From: Parvularculaceae bacterium
GTDB taxonomy: Bacteria; Pseudomonadota; Alphaproteobacteria; Caulobacterales; Parvularculaceae
Reading direction: 5' to 3'
Length of the DNA stretch: 64,000 nt
Assembly (NCBI GenBank): GCA_028280115.1
Contig: JANQMJ010000013.1
Coordinates: 1 to 64,000, forward strand
The notes below the pieces were generated by a model that saw nothing but the letters and a program-made list of their open reading frames with translations, had not been told where the DNA came from and searched no databases. The translations under genes were made by a program, and so were the position numbers. Positions 16,350-24,202 of this stretch are shown piece by piece (position 1 is the stretch's first letter; every line of letters begins with the position of its first letter).

Positions 16350-17702
16350 TCAGGCTGACTGGGCGCGCTCGGCGTTCTCCGCGACAAGGCGCGGCCCGCC
16401 GGCGGCGGCGAGAATGGCGCGCAGGCCCTCAACGCCCGCCGGGCCGTCTCCGCCCGCGACCGTCTTGCCGTATTCGCCAGCGTAATTGCCTGCGGTCACC
16501 ACATGGGGCGCGGGGCTTGCGAAGATCATGCGCGCGCCGAGCAGGATCGCCTCGCGCCAGCGTTCGAGCATCTCGCGCTTGAACCGCGCCGGGGCGATCA
16601 GGAAGTCCGGTTCGGCCGCGCGGGATTCGGTTTCGGAAATGATGCGCACGCCGTCGCCGCCGAGCCGATTGCTTTCGCGCGCTTCGGCCGTATCGACGGC
16701 GGCGGTGATGACTTTCGCCGCCGGTCCGGCCCAGCGCATCAGCGCGAGCGTATGCGCATCGGCGCCCAGAATATGCGCGCACTCGCCGCGGGCGGCGATT
16801 TCCTCAAGCATGTCGACAAAGGCCTCGCGCACCGCTTGCGCGCGCCGCTCGAAAGACTGGTAGGGCTGGATAGCGCGCATGGCGAGGACGTTTTCTTCAT
16901 CCCACAGCTTGGCCAGCCGTTCGCTCCAGGGATCGAAATCAAGCTCGTCATTATCCTTATGGGTGATGAAGAGACGGATCGAACCGCCTTCTTTCGCGGT
17001 GAGCGCGCCCTTGACGATCTTCATGCCGGTTTCGCGCACCAGCCATTCGAGCGCCGAAAGGGAATAGACCGCCGCAACGCCGGCCTGCAGCGTTTCAATG
17101 CAATTGCGCGTCAGCACCATGGGCGCATAAAGGGTTTCCAGCACGAAAACGCCGTCGCCGACGAGACGGTCTTTCACGGCGGCGAGCATCTTGCGCGGAT
17201 CGTCGCTATGTTCGAACACGGAAATCGCGGTGATGATGTCGAACTTTGCATCGCCGAAAGCGCCGTCGAAGTCGGCGGAAGGAAACGTCGCCTTCGCTGT
17301 TTTCGCCCATTCGCCCACTTGCTCCACATGATCGCAGGGATCGACGCCGAACCGTTCGACCCAGCGCGGATAATAGGAAAGCAGCGCGCCGTCATTGCAA
17401 CCGATGTCGAGCGCGGCGCAGTCGCGTCCGGAAATCAGTTCAAGGGCTTCCGTCGCCGCGGCGCGCAAATGATCGCGGGTCGAAGGGTGCCGGCTCGACG
17501 GTGCGGGATCTCCTGTCGCGCCGACGTAAGCGGCTTGCAGCAGACCGCAGGCGCGCGCATCACGCGAAGGATCGCATAGCAGATACTCGGCCGCTTTTCC
17601 GGCGCCGCGCAAAAAACCCTTGGCCGGCGCGGACGGGCTCAGCGAAAACACCGGCGTCAGCGCCTTTGAACCGCAGGCTCGACATTGGCTTTGTTTTTTC
17701 AC
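16350..17702 (-). CDS. Class I SAM methyltransferase, TylC3/NDP-hexose C-methyltransferase-like
   Basis: A protein of 450 residues with three parts. The N-terminus has a zinc-type CRACGS motif and a second cysteine pair region (LLCDPSRDARACG). The middle is a Rossmann methyltransferase with ALDIGCNDGALLSYY (about residue 97) and ITAISVFEHSDDP. The C-terminal third resembles the Methyltransf_14 substrate domain. This order is that of NDP-sugar C-methyltransferases acting on deoxysugars. The N-terminal zinc site is weaker than usual. It is close to galE and kdsB, which fits surface-glycan work, but the real substrate is unknown. Confidence 0.8.
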   Translation of the reverse strand: MKKQSQCRACGSKALTPVFSLSPSAPAKGFLRGAGKAAEYLLCDPSRDARACGLLQAAYVGATGDPAPSSRHPSTRDHLRAAATEALELISGRDCAALDIGCNDGALLSYYPRWVERFGVDPCDHVEQVGEWAKTAKATFPSADFDGAFGDAKFDIITAISVFEHSDDPRKMLAAVKDRLVGDGVFVLETLYAPMVLTRNCIETLQAGVAAVYSLSALEWLVRETGMKIVKGALTAKEGGSIRLFITHKDNDELDFDPWSERLAKLWDEENVLAMRAIQPYQSFERRAQAVREAFVDMLEEIAARGECAHILGADAHTLALMRWAGPAAKVITAAVDTAEARESNRLGGDGVRIISETESRAAEPDFLIAPARFKREMLERWREAILLGARMIFASPAPHVVTAGNYAGEYGKTVAGGDGPAGVEGLRAILAAAGGPRLVAENAERAQSA

Positions 17703-17898
17703 CGCGTCCCGCCCCTGTTTCGCGCCCTCTTGTCAGGATGGCGACAAGCTTCGCAGGACAGCGTAAAGACGACGTAAAGGCCGCGCTATTACCGGCTTTG
17801 GATACGTTCCGTCTACGAACCTTAATGAAAGGTTTTCATCTGCTCCGACCGACGACTCGACGATTAGAGTCGGTTGTGGATCGCGCAAACCGCCCGCT

Positions 17899-17962
17899 CA
17901 TCCCGAACGCGCTGCAGCGCCCCGGATCATAATCCGGGGTGATGCTGCGCAGAGCCGGGATC
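17899..17962. repeat. REP-like hairpin (ATCCGGG type)
   Basis: A nested inverted repeat: CATCCCG at the left pairs with CGGGATC at the right, and the inner GCGCCCCGGAT / ATCCGGGGTGATGC arms flank a CATA loop. The same ATCCCGGAT/ATCCGGGAT plan recurs at 35837-35883. It behaves like a repetitive extragenic palindrome. Confidence 0.55.
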
Positions 17963-17974
17963 CAGCAAACAAAA

Positions 17975-18035
17975 AAGGACGGGTGAAGCCCGGCTTTATT
18001 CATGAGACTGGATTCCCGCCTGCGCGGGAATGTGC
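17975..18035. repeat. Composite repeat, CCCGCCTGCGCGGGAATG type
   Basis: GGCTTTATTCATGAGACTGGAT is followed by TCCCGCCTGCGCGGGAATG, a GC-rich hairpin. The same CTGGAT-CCCGCCTGCGCGGGAATG block recurs at about 59013-59040 and, inverted and diverged, at 43371-43432, in each case with a second GGGC/GCCC or CCGGCGAAAGCCGG hairpin beside it. It is a dispersed intergenic repeat family. Confidence 0.55.
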
Positions 18036-18171
18036 GAGGAGATGGATTGCGCGATCCGCTACTGACTCTACGAAAATGAGATTCAAGGCGGGAGGGAAGT
18101 CCCCTCTCCCCGAGGGGGAGAGGTAAACTTCTACACGCGACCGCAAAATGCAGGATGAAAGCAAATTGTCG

Positions 18172-19335
18172 TCAGGCGCTCAGACGCGCGATGAGGCGGC
18201 GCAGAAAGGCGGTTCCTTCGCGCACCTGATCGAGGGCGATGAATTCGTCCGCCTGATGGGCCTGATCGATCGAGCCCGGCCCGCAGATCACGACGGAAAA
18301 GCCCGCCTCCTGAAACTGGCCGGCCTCGGCGGCGTAAGCGACGACATCGGTCGAATTGCGGCCGGTCAGGGCCTTGGCGAGGTCGGCGGCGGGATTATCC
18401 GGCGACGGCGCCAGCGCCGGCGCATTGGTGAGCGCTTCGATCTCGATGCGGCAGCCGCCGGCCTTGGCGCGCATTTCCGCTTCGACGCCCTGGGCGAAAT
18501 CAGTAAATTCGCCGAGCACATCCTGGCGCGAGTCGCCGGGAATAATACGCAGATCCCATTCAAACCAGGCCTTGCCGGCCATGATGTTGAGCTGGGCGCC
18601 GCCATGAACGACGTTGACGGTCATGGTGGAATAGGGCGGATTGAAAGGCGAGGCGGGATCGGCGGCGCGCGCCCGGACCGCGCGCATGTCGGCGATCTTA
18701 GCGATCAGCTTGGCTGCGGCCTCGACGGCGGAAACGCCCCGGTCGGTCTGGCTCGAATGGGTCGTATAGCCGGTCACCGTCACGCGAAACGCAGCAATGC
18801 CTTTATGCCCGTCGACGACTTTCATATTGGTGGGCTCGCCGACGATGACCGCATGGGGCGCGGGAACCTTGCCGGCGATTTCGTCGATCATGCGCGGCGC
18901 GCCGAGACAGCCCACCTCTTCGTCATAGGACAGCGCGAAGATGACCGGCCGTTTAAGACCCGCCTTGAGCATTTCCGGAACCAGCGACAGGCCGATAGCG
19001 GAAAAGCTTTTCATATCCGCCGTGCCGCGGCCGTAAAGCCGGCCGTCTTTTTCAACCACGGTCCACGGATCGGTCCGCCAGTCCTGGCCTTCCACCGGCA
19101 CGACATCCGTATGGCCGGACAGCACGACCCCGCCTTCGACCTTCGGGCCGACGACGGCGTAGAGATTGGACTTGGTTTTATCGTCATTCGCCACACGGAA
19201 GGTTTCAACGCCCAGGCCGCGCAGATAGTGCTCGACGTCCTCGATCAGCGGGAGGTTGGACCTGGACGAGGTCGTATCGAACGCGACAAGCCGCGAGATC
19301 CATTCAAGCTGGGGGGAAAGATCGGTCATAGGCAT
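18172..19335 (-). CDS. argE: M20-family acetylornithine deacetylase / amidohydrolase
   Basis: A di-zinc M20 peptidase-family enzyme of 387 residues. Metal and catalytic landmarks are in order: SGHTDVVPVEGQDW, YGRGTADMKSF, SYDEEVGCLGAP and the dimerisation domain with TGYTTHSSQTDRGVSAVEAA. This fits ArgE, which removes the acetyl group from N-acetylornithine in arginine synthesis; related M20 enzymes with other acyl-amino-acid substrates cannot be excluded. It stands alone, with repeats downstream and the nuclease gene upstream on the same strand at 55 bases distance. Confidence 0.85.
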   Translation of the reverse strand: MPMTDLSPQLEWISRLVAFDTTSSRSNLPLIEDVEHYLRGLGVETFRVANDDKTKSNLYAVVGPKVEGGVVLSGHTDVVPVEGQDWRTDPWTVVEKDGRLYGRGTADMKSFSAIGLSLVPEMLKAGLKRPVIFALSYDEEVGCLGAPRMIDEIAGKVPAPHAVIVGEPTNMKVVDGHKGIAAFRVTVTGYTTHSSQTDRGVSAVEAAAKLIAKIADMRAVRARAADPASPFNPPYSTMTVNVVHGGAQLNIMAGKAWFEWDLRIIPGDSRQDVLGEFTDFAQGVEAEMRAKAGGCRIEIEALTNAPALAPSPDNPAADLAKALTGRNSTDVVAYAAEAGQFQEAGFSVVICGPGSIDQAHQADEFIALDQVREGTAFLRRLIARLSA

Positions 19336-19389
19336 GTCTTTCGGGCGCCGAAGCTGTTTAACAGTTTAGGTTGTGCGCAAGCAAAGCGC

Positions 19390-20433
19390 TCATTCATCGC
19401 CCGCCGAGATCGGCGCCCATATCTGCTTTAACGGCAGCTTGGCGCGTGATTCGTCGGATAAATCTTCATATGTTCGGAACAGAGCTTTCAAAAGGTCTGG
19501 CATTTGCCACAGGCGCAGTTTGAAGAAGTTGTCATCTAACTCTTTCTGCGCTGCGGCGTTTACTCCGCCGATGCTTACCAGCAGCCCTGTAGAAGCCTGT
19601 GTATTCGATACGGAACCTATCAGCCGCAGTACGACATCATGATTGGCCGCACCGTCCCCGGATTTCACTTGGACGCAGATGCGATCTTCTCCTAAGCCGA
19701 GCGTTCCGCCAGCCGCCAGTATATCCACTCCTCCATCGGGGCCTGGCGGGGATGTTTTCGTCGTATAACCTTCGACGCGTAGAACTTCTGCAACAAGGTC
19801 AGCAAGCGCATGTCCAGCGAATTCCGATTTAATCAACGAGACGATCTGTTGATTAGCTATCTCTTCAATATCCGTCGCATAATCTTCAGCTTCCGCCTCA
19901 TCTTCGGCTGTGTGAGTCGTCAAGACTCCCTGCCTACCCAAGAGCGCACCGGGGTCAGCGCCGGTCTCAAGCACGGCGCGTACTCGGTCTAAAGCCGCGT
20001 TGCGCTTAATTTCGCATATAGTCATGAATGCACCGAAGGAATGACGCAGATCTTGTTTGAATGTATCGCGCGGAACTGCCTCCTGACGCCATCTCACAGT
20101 GCGGGAATGCTTATAGGGATCATCTGCGTTGAATACATAGTCTCCCGTTACCTCGCCGATCGCTACTCCATTTGTCAGTTTGCGCGGCATTACTACGAGA
20201 TCGCCGACCTTTATCGTGTTCGCAAACTGATTTAGCTGGGCGGCGAAATTTTTTCGCCTATTCTGCCCTGCTTGGGGCAAGGCTTGTTGCAGATGAGCCA
20301 GAACTGCATCGCGATCTTTGCAACCACTCAGATCGCCAATGTTGGCGAATCCTGGCAAAAGCCTGCCCTGCTCTATAGCAGCAAGCTCCTGCTCGCCATG
20401 TTTACCGGCGCGAACAATCCACAAACGTGTCAT
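19390..20433 (-). CDS. Mrr-like restriction endonuclease with N-terminal PUA/EVE-like domain
   Basis: A protein of 347 residues. The C-terminal half has the Mrr-type nuclease core: GPDGGVDILA with catalytic Asp, then ICVQVKSGDG with the QxK catalytic pair. The N-terminal half, TIKVGDLVVMPRKL and VAIGEVTGDYVF, resembles the small-barrel fold of EVE/PUA-like readers of modified bases. This plan is that of type IV enzymes that cut modified foreign DNA. It overlaps the end of the PIN-toxin gene by four bases (ATGA), so three defence-type genes form one operon. Codon use is less GC-rich than that of its neighbours. Confidence 0.8.
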   Translation of the reverse strand: MTRLWIVRAGKHGEQELAAIEQGRLLPGFANIGDLSGCKDRDAVLAHLQQALPQAGQNRRKNFAAQLNQFANTIKVGDLVVMPRKLTNGVAIGEVTGDYVFNADDPYKHSRTVRWRQEAVPRDTFKQDLRHSFGAFMTICEIKRNAALDRVRAVLETGADPGALLGRQGVLTTHTAEDEAEAEDYATDIEEIANQQIVSLIKSEFAGHALADLVAEVLRVEGYTTKTSPPGPDGGVDILAAGGTLGLGEDRICVQVKSGDGAANHDVVLRLIGSVSNTQASTGLLVSIGGVNAAAQKELDDNFFKLRLWQMPDLLKALFRTYEDLSDESRAKLPLKQIWAPISAGDE

Positions 20434-20840
20434 TGGCTATCCTCGATAAAATCCGTCAGCAACACTGCTTCCCGGGGAAACGCGTCTATCAGCTTCCTGT
20501 CCATGGTCACCAGTGCGACATCGAAATGTCTCGCCAGGGCGACGAATTCACAATCATACGCCGAACCTGCATGTTTTTCAGCCAATGCCAGAACATCGGC
20601 CGAGGCGACGTCGAATTCCCGTCCGTTCATCATGTCCTCAGCTTCCGCCTGGACTTGAAGCGCCTGTTCGAGCGTAAGCATCGACTTGCGCATATAAAGC
20701 GTCATTACGTTGCGGAATTCGCTGCGCCATATCTGCGGTGCAATCCACTCGGGATCCAACAGATAAAGACGCTCGGCCGCTTCCCTGTAATCCATGGGGA
20801 GCGCGAGATAGGCGATAATATTGGTGTCGGCGACGATCAC
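20430..20840 (-). CDS. vapC: PIN-domain toxin (VapC family)
   Basis: A PIN ribonuclease of 136 residues with the acidic residues in their usual places: MIVADTNIIAYL (Asp5), WRSEFRNV (Glu), SAYDCEFVALAR (Asp) and LVTMDRKLIDAF (Asp). VapC toxins cut tRNA or rRNA when their antitoxin is lost. It overlaps the antitoxin gene upstream and the nuclease gene downstream by four bases each, so it sits at the centre of a translationally coupled trio. Confidence 0.92.
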   Translation of the reverse strand: MIVADTNIIAYLALPMDYREAAERLYLLDPEWIAPQIWRSEFRNVMTLYMRKSMLTLEQALQVQAEAEDMMNGREFDVASADVLALAEKHAGSAYDCEFVALARHFDVALVTMDRKLIDAFPREAVLLTDFIEDSQ

Positions 20841-21079
20841 GGCCGCCCTTCGTCGATCGCCTCCAGAAGCGCTTCAAGCCCGACCCCATCGGGGGGGACG
20901 GTCGACCCCAGCTTGCGAAAGCGCGCGATGCGCTCTTCCGGGGAAATGCGCCGCGGCTGTAACGCCGCCTCCAGGCGCGCAATGATTTCCCGGTTGATGG
21001 AGCGGCGGTGCATGCGGGCGGATTCCTTGACGCGCGCGTAAAGATCGTCCGGGATATTCTTGAGGGTGACGTTCGCCAT
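20837..21079 (-). CDS. vapB: FitA/VapB-type ribbon-helix-helix antitoxin
   Basis: A protein of 80 residues whose N-terminus, MANVTLKNIPDDLYARVKES followed by ARMHRRSINREIIARLEAAL, is a classic Arc/MetJ ribbon-helix-helix of the FitA subgroup. The C-terminal tail would wrap the toxin. The ATG at 21079 fits the family start and has GGAAG upstream; an ATG at 21097 would add six residues. The region upstream has two GGTTCC direct repeats about 25 bases apart near 21091-21125, possible autoregulatory sites. Confidence 0.88.
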   Translation of the reverse strand: MANVTLKNIPDDLYARVKESARMHRRSINREIIARLEAALQPRRISPEERIARFRKLGSTVPPDGVGLEALLEAIDEGRP

Positions 21080-21148
21080 CGGGCTGCTTCCAACCAATAT
21101 GGAACCATTATGATTTCAAACCGGAACCGTTTCAAGAGGCAAAACCAC

Positions 21149-22222
21149 TTATCCCGCCAGTTTGAACGGTTCGAGGCCGGAAAGCCGCATGGCGGGGTCC
21201 GGTTCAGGAACCGCCCGCGGGGCCAGGCCCGCAACCGCATCGGCGAACGCCCTGATATGATCCGGCGTGGTGCCGCAGCAGCCGCCGACGATATTGAGAA
21301 GCCCGCTTTGCGCCCATTCGCCCAAATGCTGCGTCATCGATGCCGGGGTTTCGTCATAGCCGCCGAAGGCGTTGGGCAGGCCCGCATTGGGATAGGCGGA
21401 AACGCAGCAATCCGCGACCTTGGCGAGTTCGGCCACATAAGGCCGCATAAGGTCCGGGCCGAGCGCGCAATTGACGCCCACCGACAAGGGCTTTGCATGG
21501 CGCACCGCATGCCAGAACGCTTCGGTCGTCTGGCCCGACAGCGTGCGGCCGGACTGATCGGTGATGGTCACCGACAGCATGATGGGAATGTCGAAGCCGA
21601 GTTCGTCGAACAGTTCCTGTACGGCGTAAATCGCCGCCTTGGCGTTGAGCGTGTCGAAAATGGTTTCGATCAGGATCGCATCGGCGCCGCCTTCGATCAG
21701 GCCGCGGGCCGCTTCGCCATAGGAAGCCGCCAGCGCGTCGAAATCCACATTGCGCTTGCCCGGATCGTTGACGTCCGGCGAGATCGAGGCGGTGCAGTTG
21801 GTGGGCCCGATAGCGCCGGCGACAAAGCGCGGCCTGGCGTTCGTCGCAGCGGCGTCCGCCGCCGCGCGGGCCATCCTGGCGCCCTCGCGGTTGAGTTCGA
21901 AAGCGAGCTCTTCCATGGCGTAATCGCCCTGGGCGATGGAGGTCGCCGAGAAGGTATTGGTCTCGATCATGTCCGCGCCCGCGCCGAGATAGGCCTCGTG
22001 CATGGCGCGCACGATGTCGGGCCGCGACAGGATTAAAAGGTCGTTATTGCCCTTTACGTCGCAGGACCAGTCGGCGAACCGTTCGCCGCGAAACGCCGCT
22101 TCGTCAAGATCGTAATCCTGAATGAAGGTCCCCGCCGCGCCGTCGAGCACGAGAATGCGCTCGCCCAGCGCCTTTTTCAGCGCGGCGATCCTTTCGGGCC
22201 GGTCTTTATAGAAATCGCTCAT
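21149..22222 (-). CDS. metH: Homocysteine S-methyltransferase domain protein (MetH N-terminal half)
   Basis: A protein of 357 residues matching the homocysteine-binding barrel of cobalamin methionine synthase: [41 protein letters not shown], and the zinc cysteines in VGVNCALGP and [12 protein letters not shown]. The folate, B12 and activation domains are missing, as in alphaproteobacteria with split MetH, where they are encoded by a second gene. That second half is not adjacent here. The ATG at 22222 has a perfect GGAGG six bases upstream. A 34-bp palindrome covers the promoter region 12 bases further up, pointing to tight control by a methionine-cycle regulator. Confidence 0.9.
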   Translation of the reverse strand: MSDFYKDRPERIAALKKALGERILVLDGAAGTFIQDYDLDEAAFRGERFADWSCDVKGNNDLLILSRPDIVRAMHEAYLGAGADMIETNTFSATSIAQGDYAMEELAFELNREGARMARAAADAAATNARPRFVAGAIGPTNCTASISPDVNDPGKRNVDFDALAASYGEAARGLIEGGADAILIETIFDTLNAKAAIYAVQELFDELGFDIPIMLSVTITDQSGRTLSGQTTEAFWHAVRHAKPLSVGVNCALGPDLMRPYVAELAKVADCCVSAYPNAGLPNAFGGYDETPASMTQHLGEWAQSGLLNIVGGCCGTTPDHIRAFADAVAGLAPRAVPEPDPAMRLSGLEPFKLAG

Positions 22223-22233
22223 CAACAGCCTCC

Positions 22234-22267
22234 GCCAAACATATAAAGAAATCTTTATATGTTTGGC
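22234..22267. promoter_or_regulatory. 34-bp perfect palindrome upstream of metH
   Basis: GCCAAACATATAAAGA and TCTTTATATGTTTGGC are perfect 16-base inverted arms around a central AA. The dyad ends 11 bases before the start codon of the MetH half at 22222, overlapping the GGAGG side of the leader. Such palindromes in this position are typical operators of ArsR-family methionine-cycle repressors (SahR/SamR type) in Proteobacteria, but the link to a particular regulator is inference. As RNA it would also form a long AU-rich hairpin near the ribosome-binding site. Confidence 0.75.
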
Positions 22268-22318
22268 AAGGGCTGTGGTCGCCGCTTTGGGGCCGGGTCG
22301 GGCCGGAAAAGCGGCGGG

Positions 22319-22346
22319 GATGTCCCGGCGCCAGGGCCGGGACATC
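22319..22346 (-). terminator. Hairpin downstream of the H1-like gene
   Basis: GATGTCCCGGC at 22319-22329 and GCCGGGACATC at 22336-22346 are perfect 11-base arms around a six-base loop, 18 bases past the stop of the H1-like gene on the minus strand. Only a short T run (CTTTTCC) follows, so it is a weak intrinsic terminator or an RNA-stabilising hairpin. Confidence 0.5.
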
Positions 22347-22363
22347 AACCGTGCGCTAGGCCG

Positions 22364-22615
22364 TTAAGCGGCCTTCTTGCGCCGAACGGTCTTGCGCTTG
22401 GCCGGCCGCTTGGCCGCCGGCTTTTTCGCCGTCTTCTTTTTCGCCGCCTTCTTGACGACTTTCAGCTTGGTCTTTTTCACCGCTTTCTTTTTCGCGGTCT
22501 TCTTGACGGCTTTCCTTTTGGTCGGAGCCTTCTTGGCTGCGGTTTTGGCTTTCGCCTTGCGCACAACCTTTTTCTTGGCCGCCGGCTTGGCGGCCCTTTT
22601 CGTCGCTTTTCTCAT
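22364..22615 (-). CDS. Histone-H1-like lysine/alanine-rich protein
   Basis: A protein of 83 residues made almost only of Lys, Ala, Arg, Val, Thr and Pro, with repeated KKxAKK and PAAK units (MRKATKRAAKPAAKKK at the start, KRKTVRRKKAA at the end). This is the composition of bacterial H1-like nucleoid proteins that bind DNA or polyphosphate through charge. AGGGG lies about 11 bases before the ATG at 22615. An overlapping frame on the same strand (22356-22625) is also open but lacks this biased composition and is judged a shadow. Confidence 0.8.
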   Translation of the reverse strand: MRKATKRAAKPAAKKKVVRKAKAKTAAKKAPTKRKAVKKTAKKKAVKKTKLKVVKKAAKKKTAKKPAAKRPAKRKTVRRKKAA

Positions 22616-22756
22616 GGATGATCATCCCCTTAAGACGCTGGCGACAACTTCCAGCGAATCGGCGTTACGCCAAAATGGGTTAACGAATGTTAAAGACGGG
22701 GCGTGGGGAACCATGATCTCACCGGTGAAGATCTGCTCGGATCGGGAGCCGGCAGT

Positions 22757-23794
22757 CTATTGAGCGCCGGTCAGCACTCGACGGATGTCGCCGGTTGAGA
22801 AATATCCGGTCGGTTTGCCATCTGCATCAATGACGACGCCGAGATATTTTCGGCTTTCTTGGAGCACCTGCTCCGCGACAAAGGCGCTTGCCGTCTCTCT
22901 AAAGACTTCCGCGCCATTTAAGGACTTGATGATATCATCGCCGACCTCGTTCGGATTACCTTCCGGACGCGCGACAAGGTCCGCAAGCGTTTGCAACTTC
23001 ATCTGCGCTCCGCCAGATGCTTGCGAGGCGGCGCGTTGCGTCGCACGCTTGCCTACGGCGATCGCCCGCAAAATATGTTTCATGGAAATGCCGTCGAGAT
23101 GCTTTTGGTTTTTGACTTGCACGGGCCCGTCATTGGGCATGTCGTCATAACTGGCCGGTCTGATTCTCTGAGCCGCCAATTCGGCTTTGGCGGTGAAAGG
23201 CAGAGGATACTGGTCGGGTTCAGCACGGATTCGCCATATTTCTTCTTCGTGGATCGCCGCGAAGAATTTGCCGTCATGATCGACAAAAATGAAAAACCAC
23301 CGCTGTTGATCGGCCCAAAACCGTTCTTTGACCATCGAGAATTCATCATCGGGCGTGACGATGAAATCGATAGTCCGCAGCGGCAGATCCCTGATCAACG
23401 TGGCGCGTAAAATAGCGTCGGGCGATTTTTCCTGCGGCTGCAGGCTCTTCATGCCCGCATAGGCTTCACGCAAATTCTCCCGACCGAAAAAGTAAGCCGC
23501 GCCGGCCGCGATCCACGGGCCAATGGCGGCGATCAGAATTGCAAGGATTTCTTTTTTTGTTTCAGCGACCTTTAGATCCGCATTTTCGTATGTGCCGGTC
23601 AATATCTGCGCCGGCAATATCAAGACAGCCACCAATAAGAATACAAACGCCACAAGAAAACACCGGACAAGCCGAAACTCCTTAAGGTTTTCGTCTCTTT
23701 GCTTATCACGCTTTATCTTCTCGATACGGCGCTTTACGCCCTCGACTTCGCCCTCCGGACTGCCGACTGTGAGGCCCATGAAGCGAATAACCAT
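22757..23794 (-). CDS. Membrane protein with C-terminal CBS-like domain (third gene of unknown unit)
   Basis: A protein of 345 residues. The N-terminal 40 residues are charged and helical, two membrane helices follow (about 42-62 and 82-105), then a cytoplasmic part with two segments resembling CBS repeats: TIDFIVTPDDEFSMVKERF with FIFVDHDGKFFAAIHEEEIW, and YLGVVIDADGKPTGYFSTGD. The second helix ends in GPWIAAGAAYFFGREN, a sequence almost identical to one in the gene just upstream, with which it shares a TAATG stop/start overlap. CBS domains bind adenosyl nucleotides, so this may be the regulatory subunit of the unit. I cannot assign a function. Confidence 0.75.
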   Translation of the reverse strand: MVIRFMGLTVGSPEGEVEGVKRRIEKIKRDKQRDENLKEFRLVRCFLVAFVFLLVAVLILPAQILTGTYENADLKVAETKKEILAILIAAIGPWIAAGAAYFFGRENLREAYAGMKSLQPQEKSPDAILRATLIRDLPLRTIDFIVTPDDEFSMVKERFWADQQRWFFIFVDHDGKFFAAIHEEEIWRIRAEPDQYPLPFTAKAELAAQRIRPASYDDMPNDGPVQVKNQKHLDGISMKHILRAIAVGKRATQRAASQASGGAQMKLQTLADLVARPEGNPNEVGDDIIKSLNGAEVFRETASAFVAEQVLQESRKYLGVVIDADGKPTGYFSTGDIRRVLTGAQ

Positions 23795-24192
23795 TATCGC
23801 CCTCCCCCCTTGCCGTCCGGCGACGCATTCCCGCCGTTATCCTGCCGGCGAAGATTCGGCAGCGTATCGGCGATGCCGCGATACGCCTCGCGTAAATTTT
23901 CACGCCCGAAGAAGTACGCTGCGCCGGCGGCGATCCAGGGGCCGAAAGCCGCAAAAAAAAGCACCAGAATTTCATATTTCTGCTCGGCGATGCGCTCCCG
24001 CTGCTCTTCGCCGACTCCGACCAAATATTCGCCCGGCATCCACACGACCAACAGGACCAAAAAAGCAAACGTCCAGAGAATATGAAGAACGAGCCAAAAT
24101 TCGCGCTTGCCTTTTTTATTGTTGCAATCGCATTTAGCGGCTTCGATTTCCGCTTCCTTATTTCCCCAAATAGCGCCCCACAGTTTCGGCAT
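23794..24192 (-). CDS. Two-TM membrane protein, paralogous to the next gene's N-terminus
   Basis: A protein of 132 residues with a charged N-terminus containing CDCNNKK, two membrane helices (about 33-60 and 75-95), and GPWIAAGAAYFFGREN at the end of the second helix. The same motif in the neighbouring CBS-like protein shows that the two arose by duplication. The C-terminus is glycine-rich and probably disordered. It lies 10 bases after the lipoprotein gene and overlaps the CBS-like gene by one base, so all three are co-translated. Confidence 0.7.
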   Translation of the reverse strand: MPKLWGAIWGNKEAEIEAAKCDCNNKKGKREFWLVLHILWTFAFLVLLVVWMPGEYLVGVGEEQRERIAEQKYEILVLFFAAFGPWIAAGAAYFFGRENLREAYRGIADTLPNLRRQDNGGNASPDGKGGGR

Positions 24193-24202
24193 GCCCCACC
24201 CC

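Larger units (their letters stand above)
17703..18171. other. Intergenic region rich in hairpin repeats
   Basis: About 470 bases without a plausible gene between the methyltransferase and the M20 deacylase. It holds two REP-like hairpin units (17899-17962 and 17975-18035) and a short CCCCTCTCCCCGAGGGGGAGAGG hairpin near 18101-18123. The left part, next to the methyltransferase start, probably includes its promoter; I could not fix its elements. Confidence 0.5.

Noticed and set aside
18148..19431. Long plus-strand frame of 427 codons
   Set aside because: It is the mirror of the M20 deacylase gene on the other strand, whose zinc-site motifs are clear. The plus-strand text is rich in Arg, Gly, Asp and His, as typical for shadows of GC-rich genes.
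22230..22270. SAM riboswitch upstream of metH
   Set aside because: The leader is dominated by a simple perfect palindrome close to the start codon; the pseudoknot parts of SAM-II or other SAM riboswitches are not visible.
22356..22625. Alternative frame over the H1-like gene (89 codons)
   Set aside because: The Gln/Glu/Gly/Lys-rich text is the frame-shifted reading of the Lys/Ala codons; the H1-like composition and ribosome-binding site fit the other frame.
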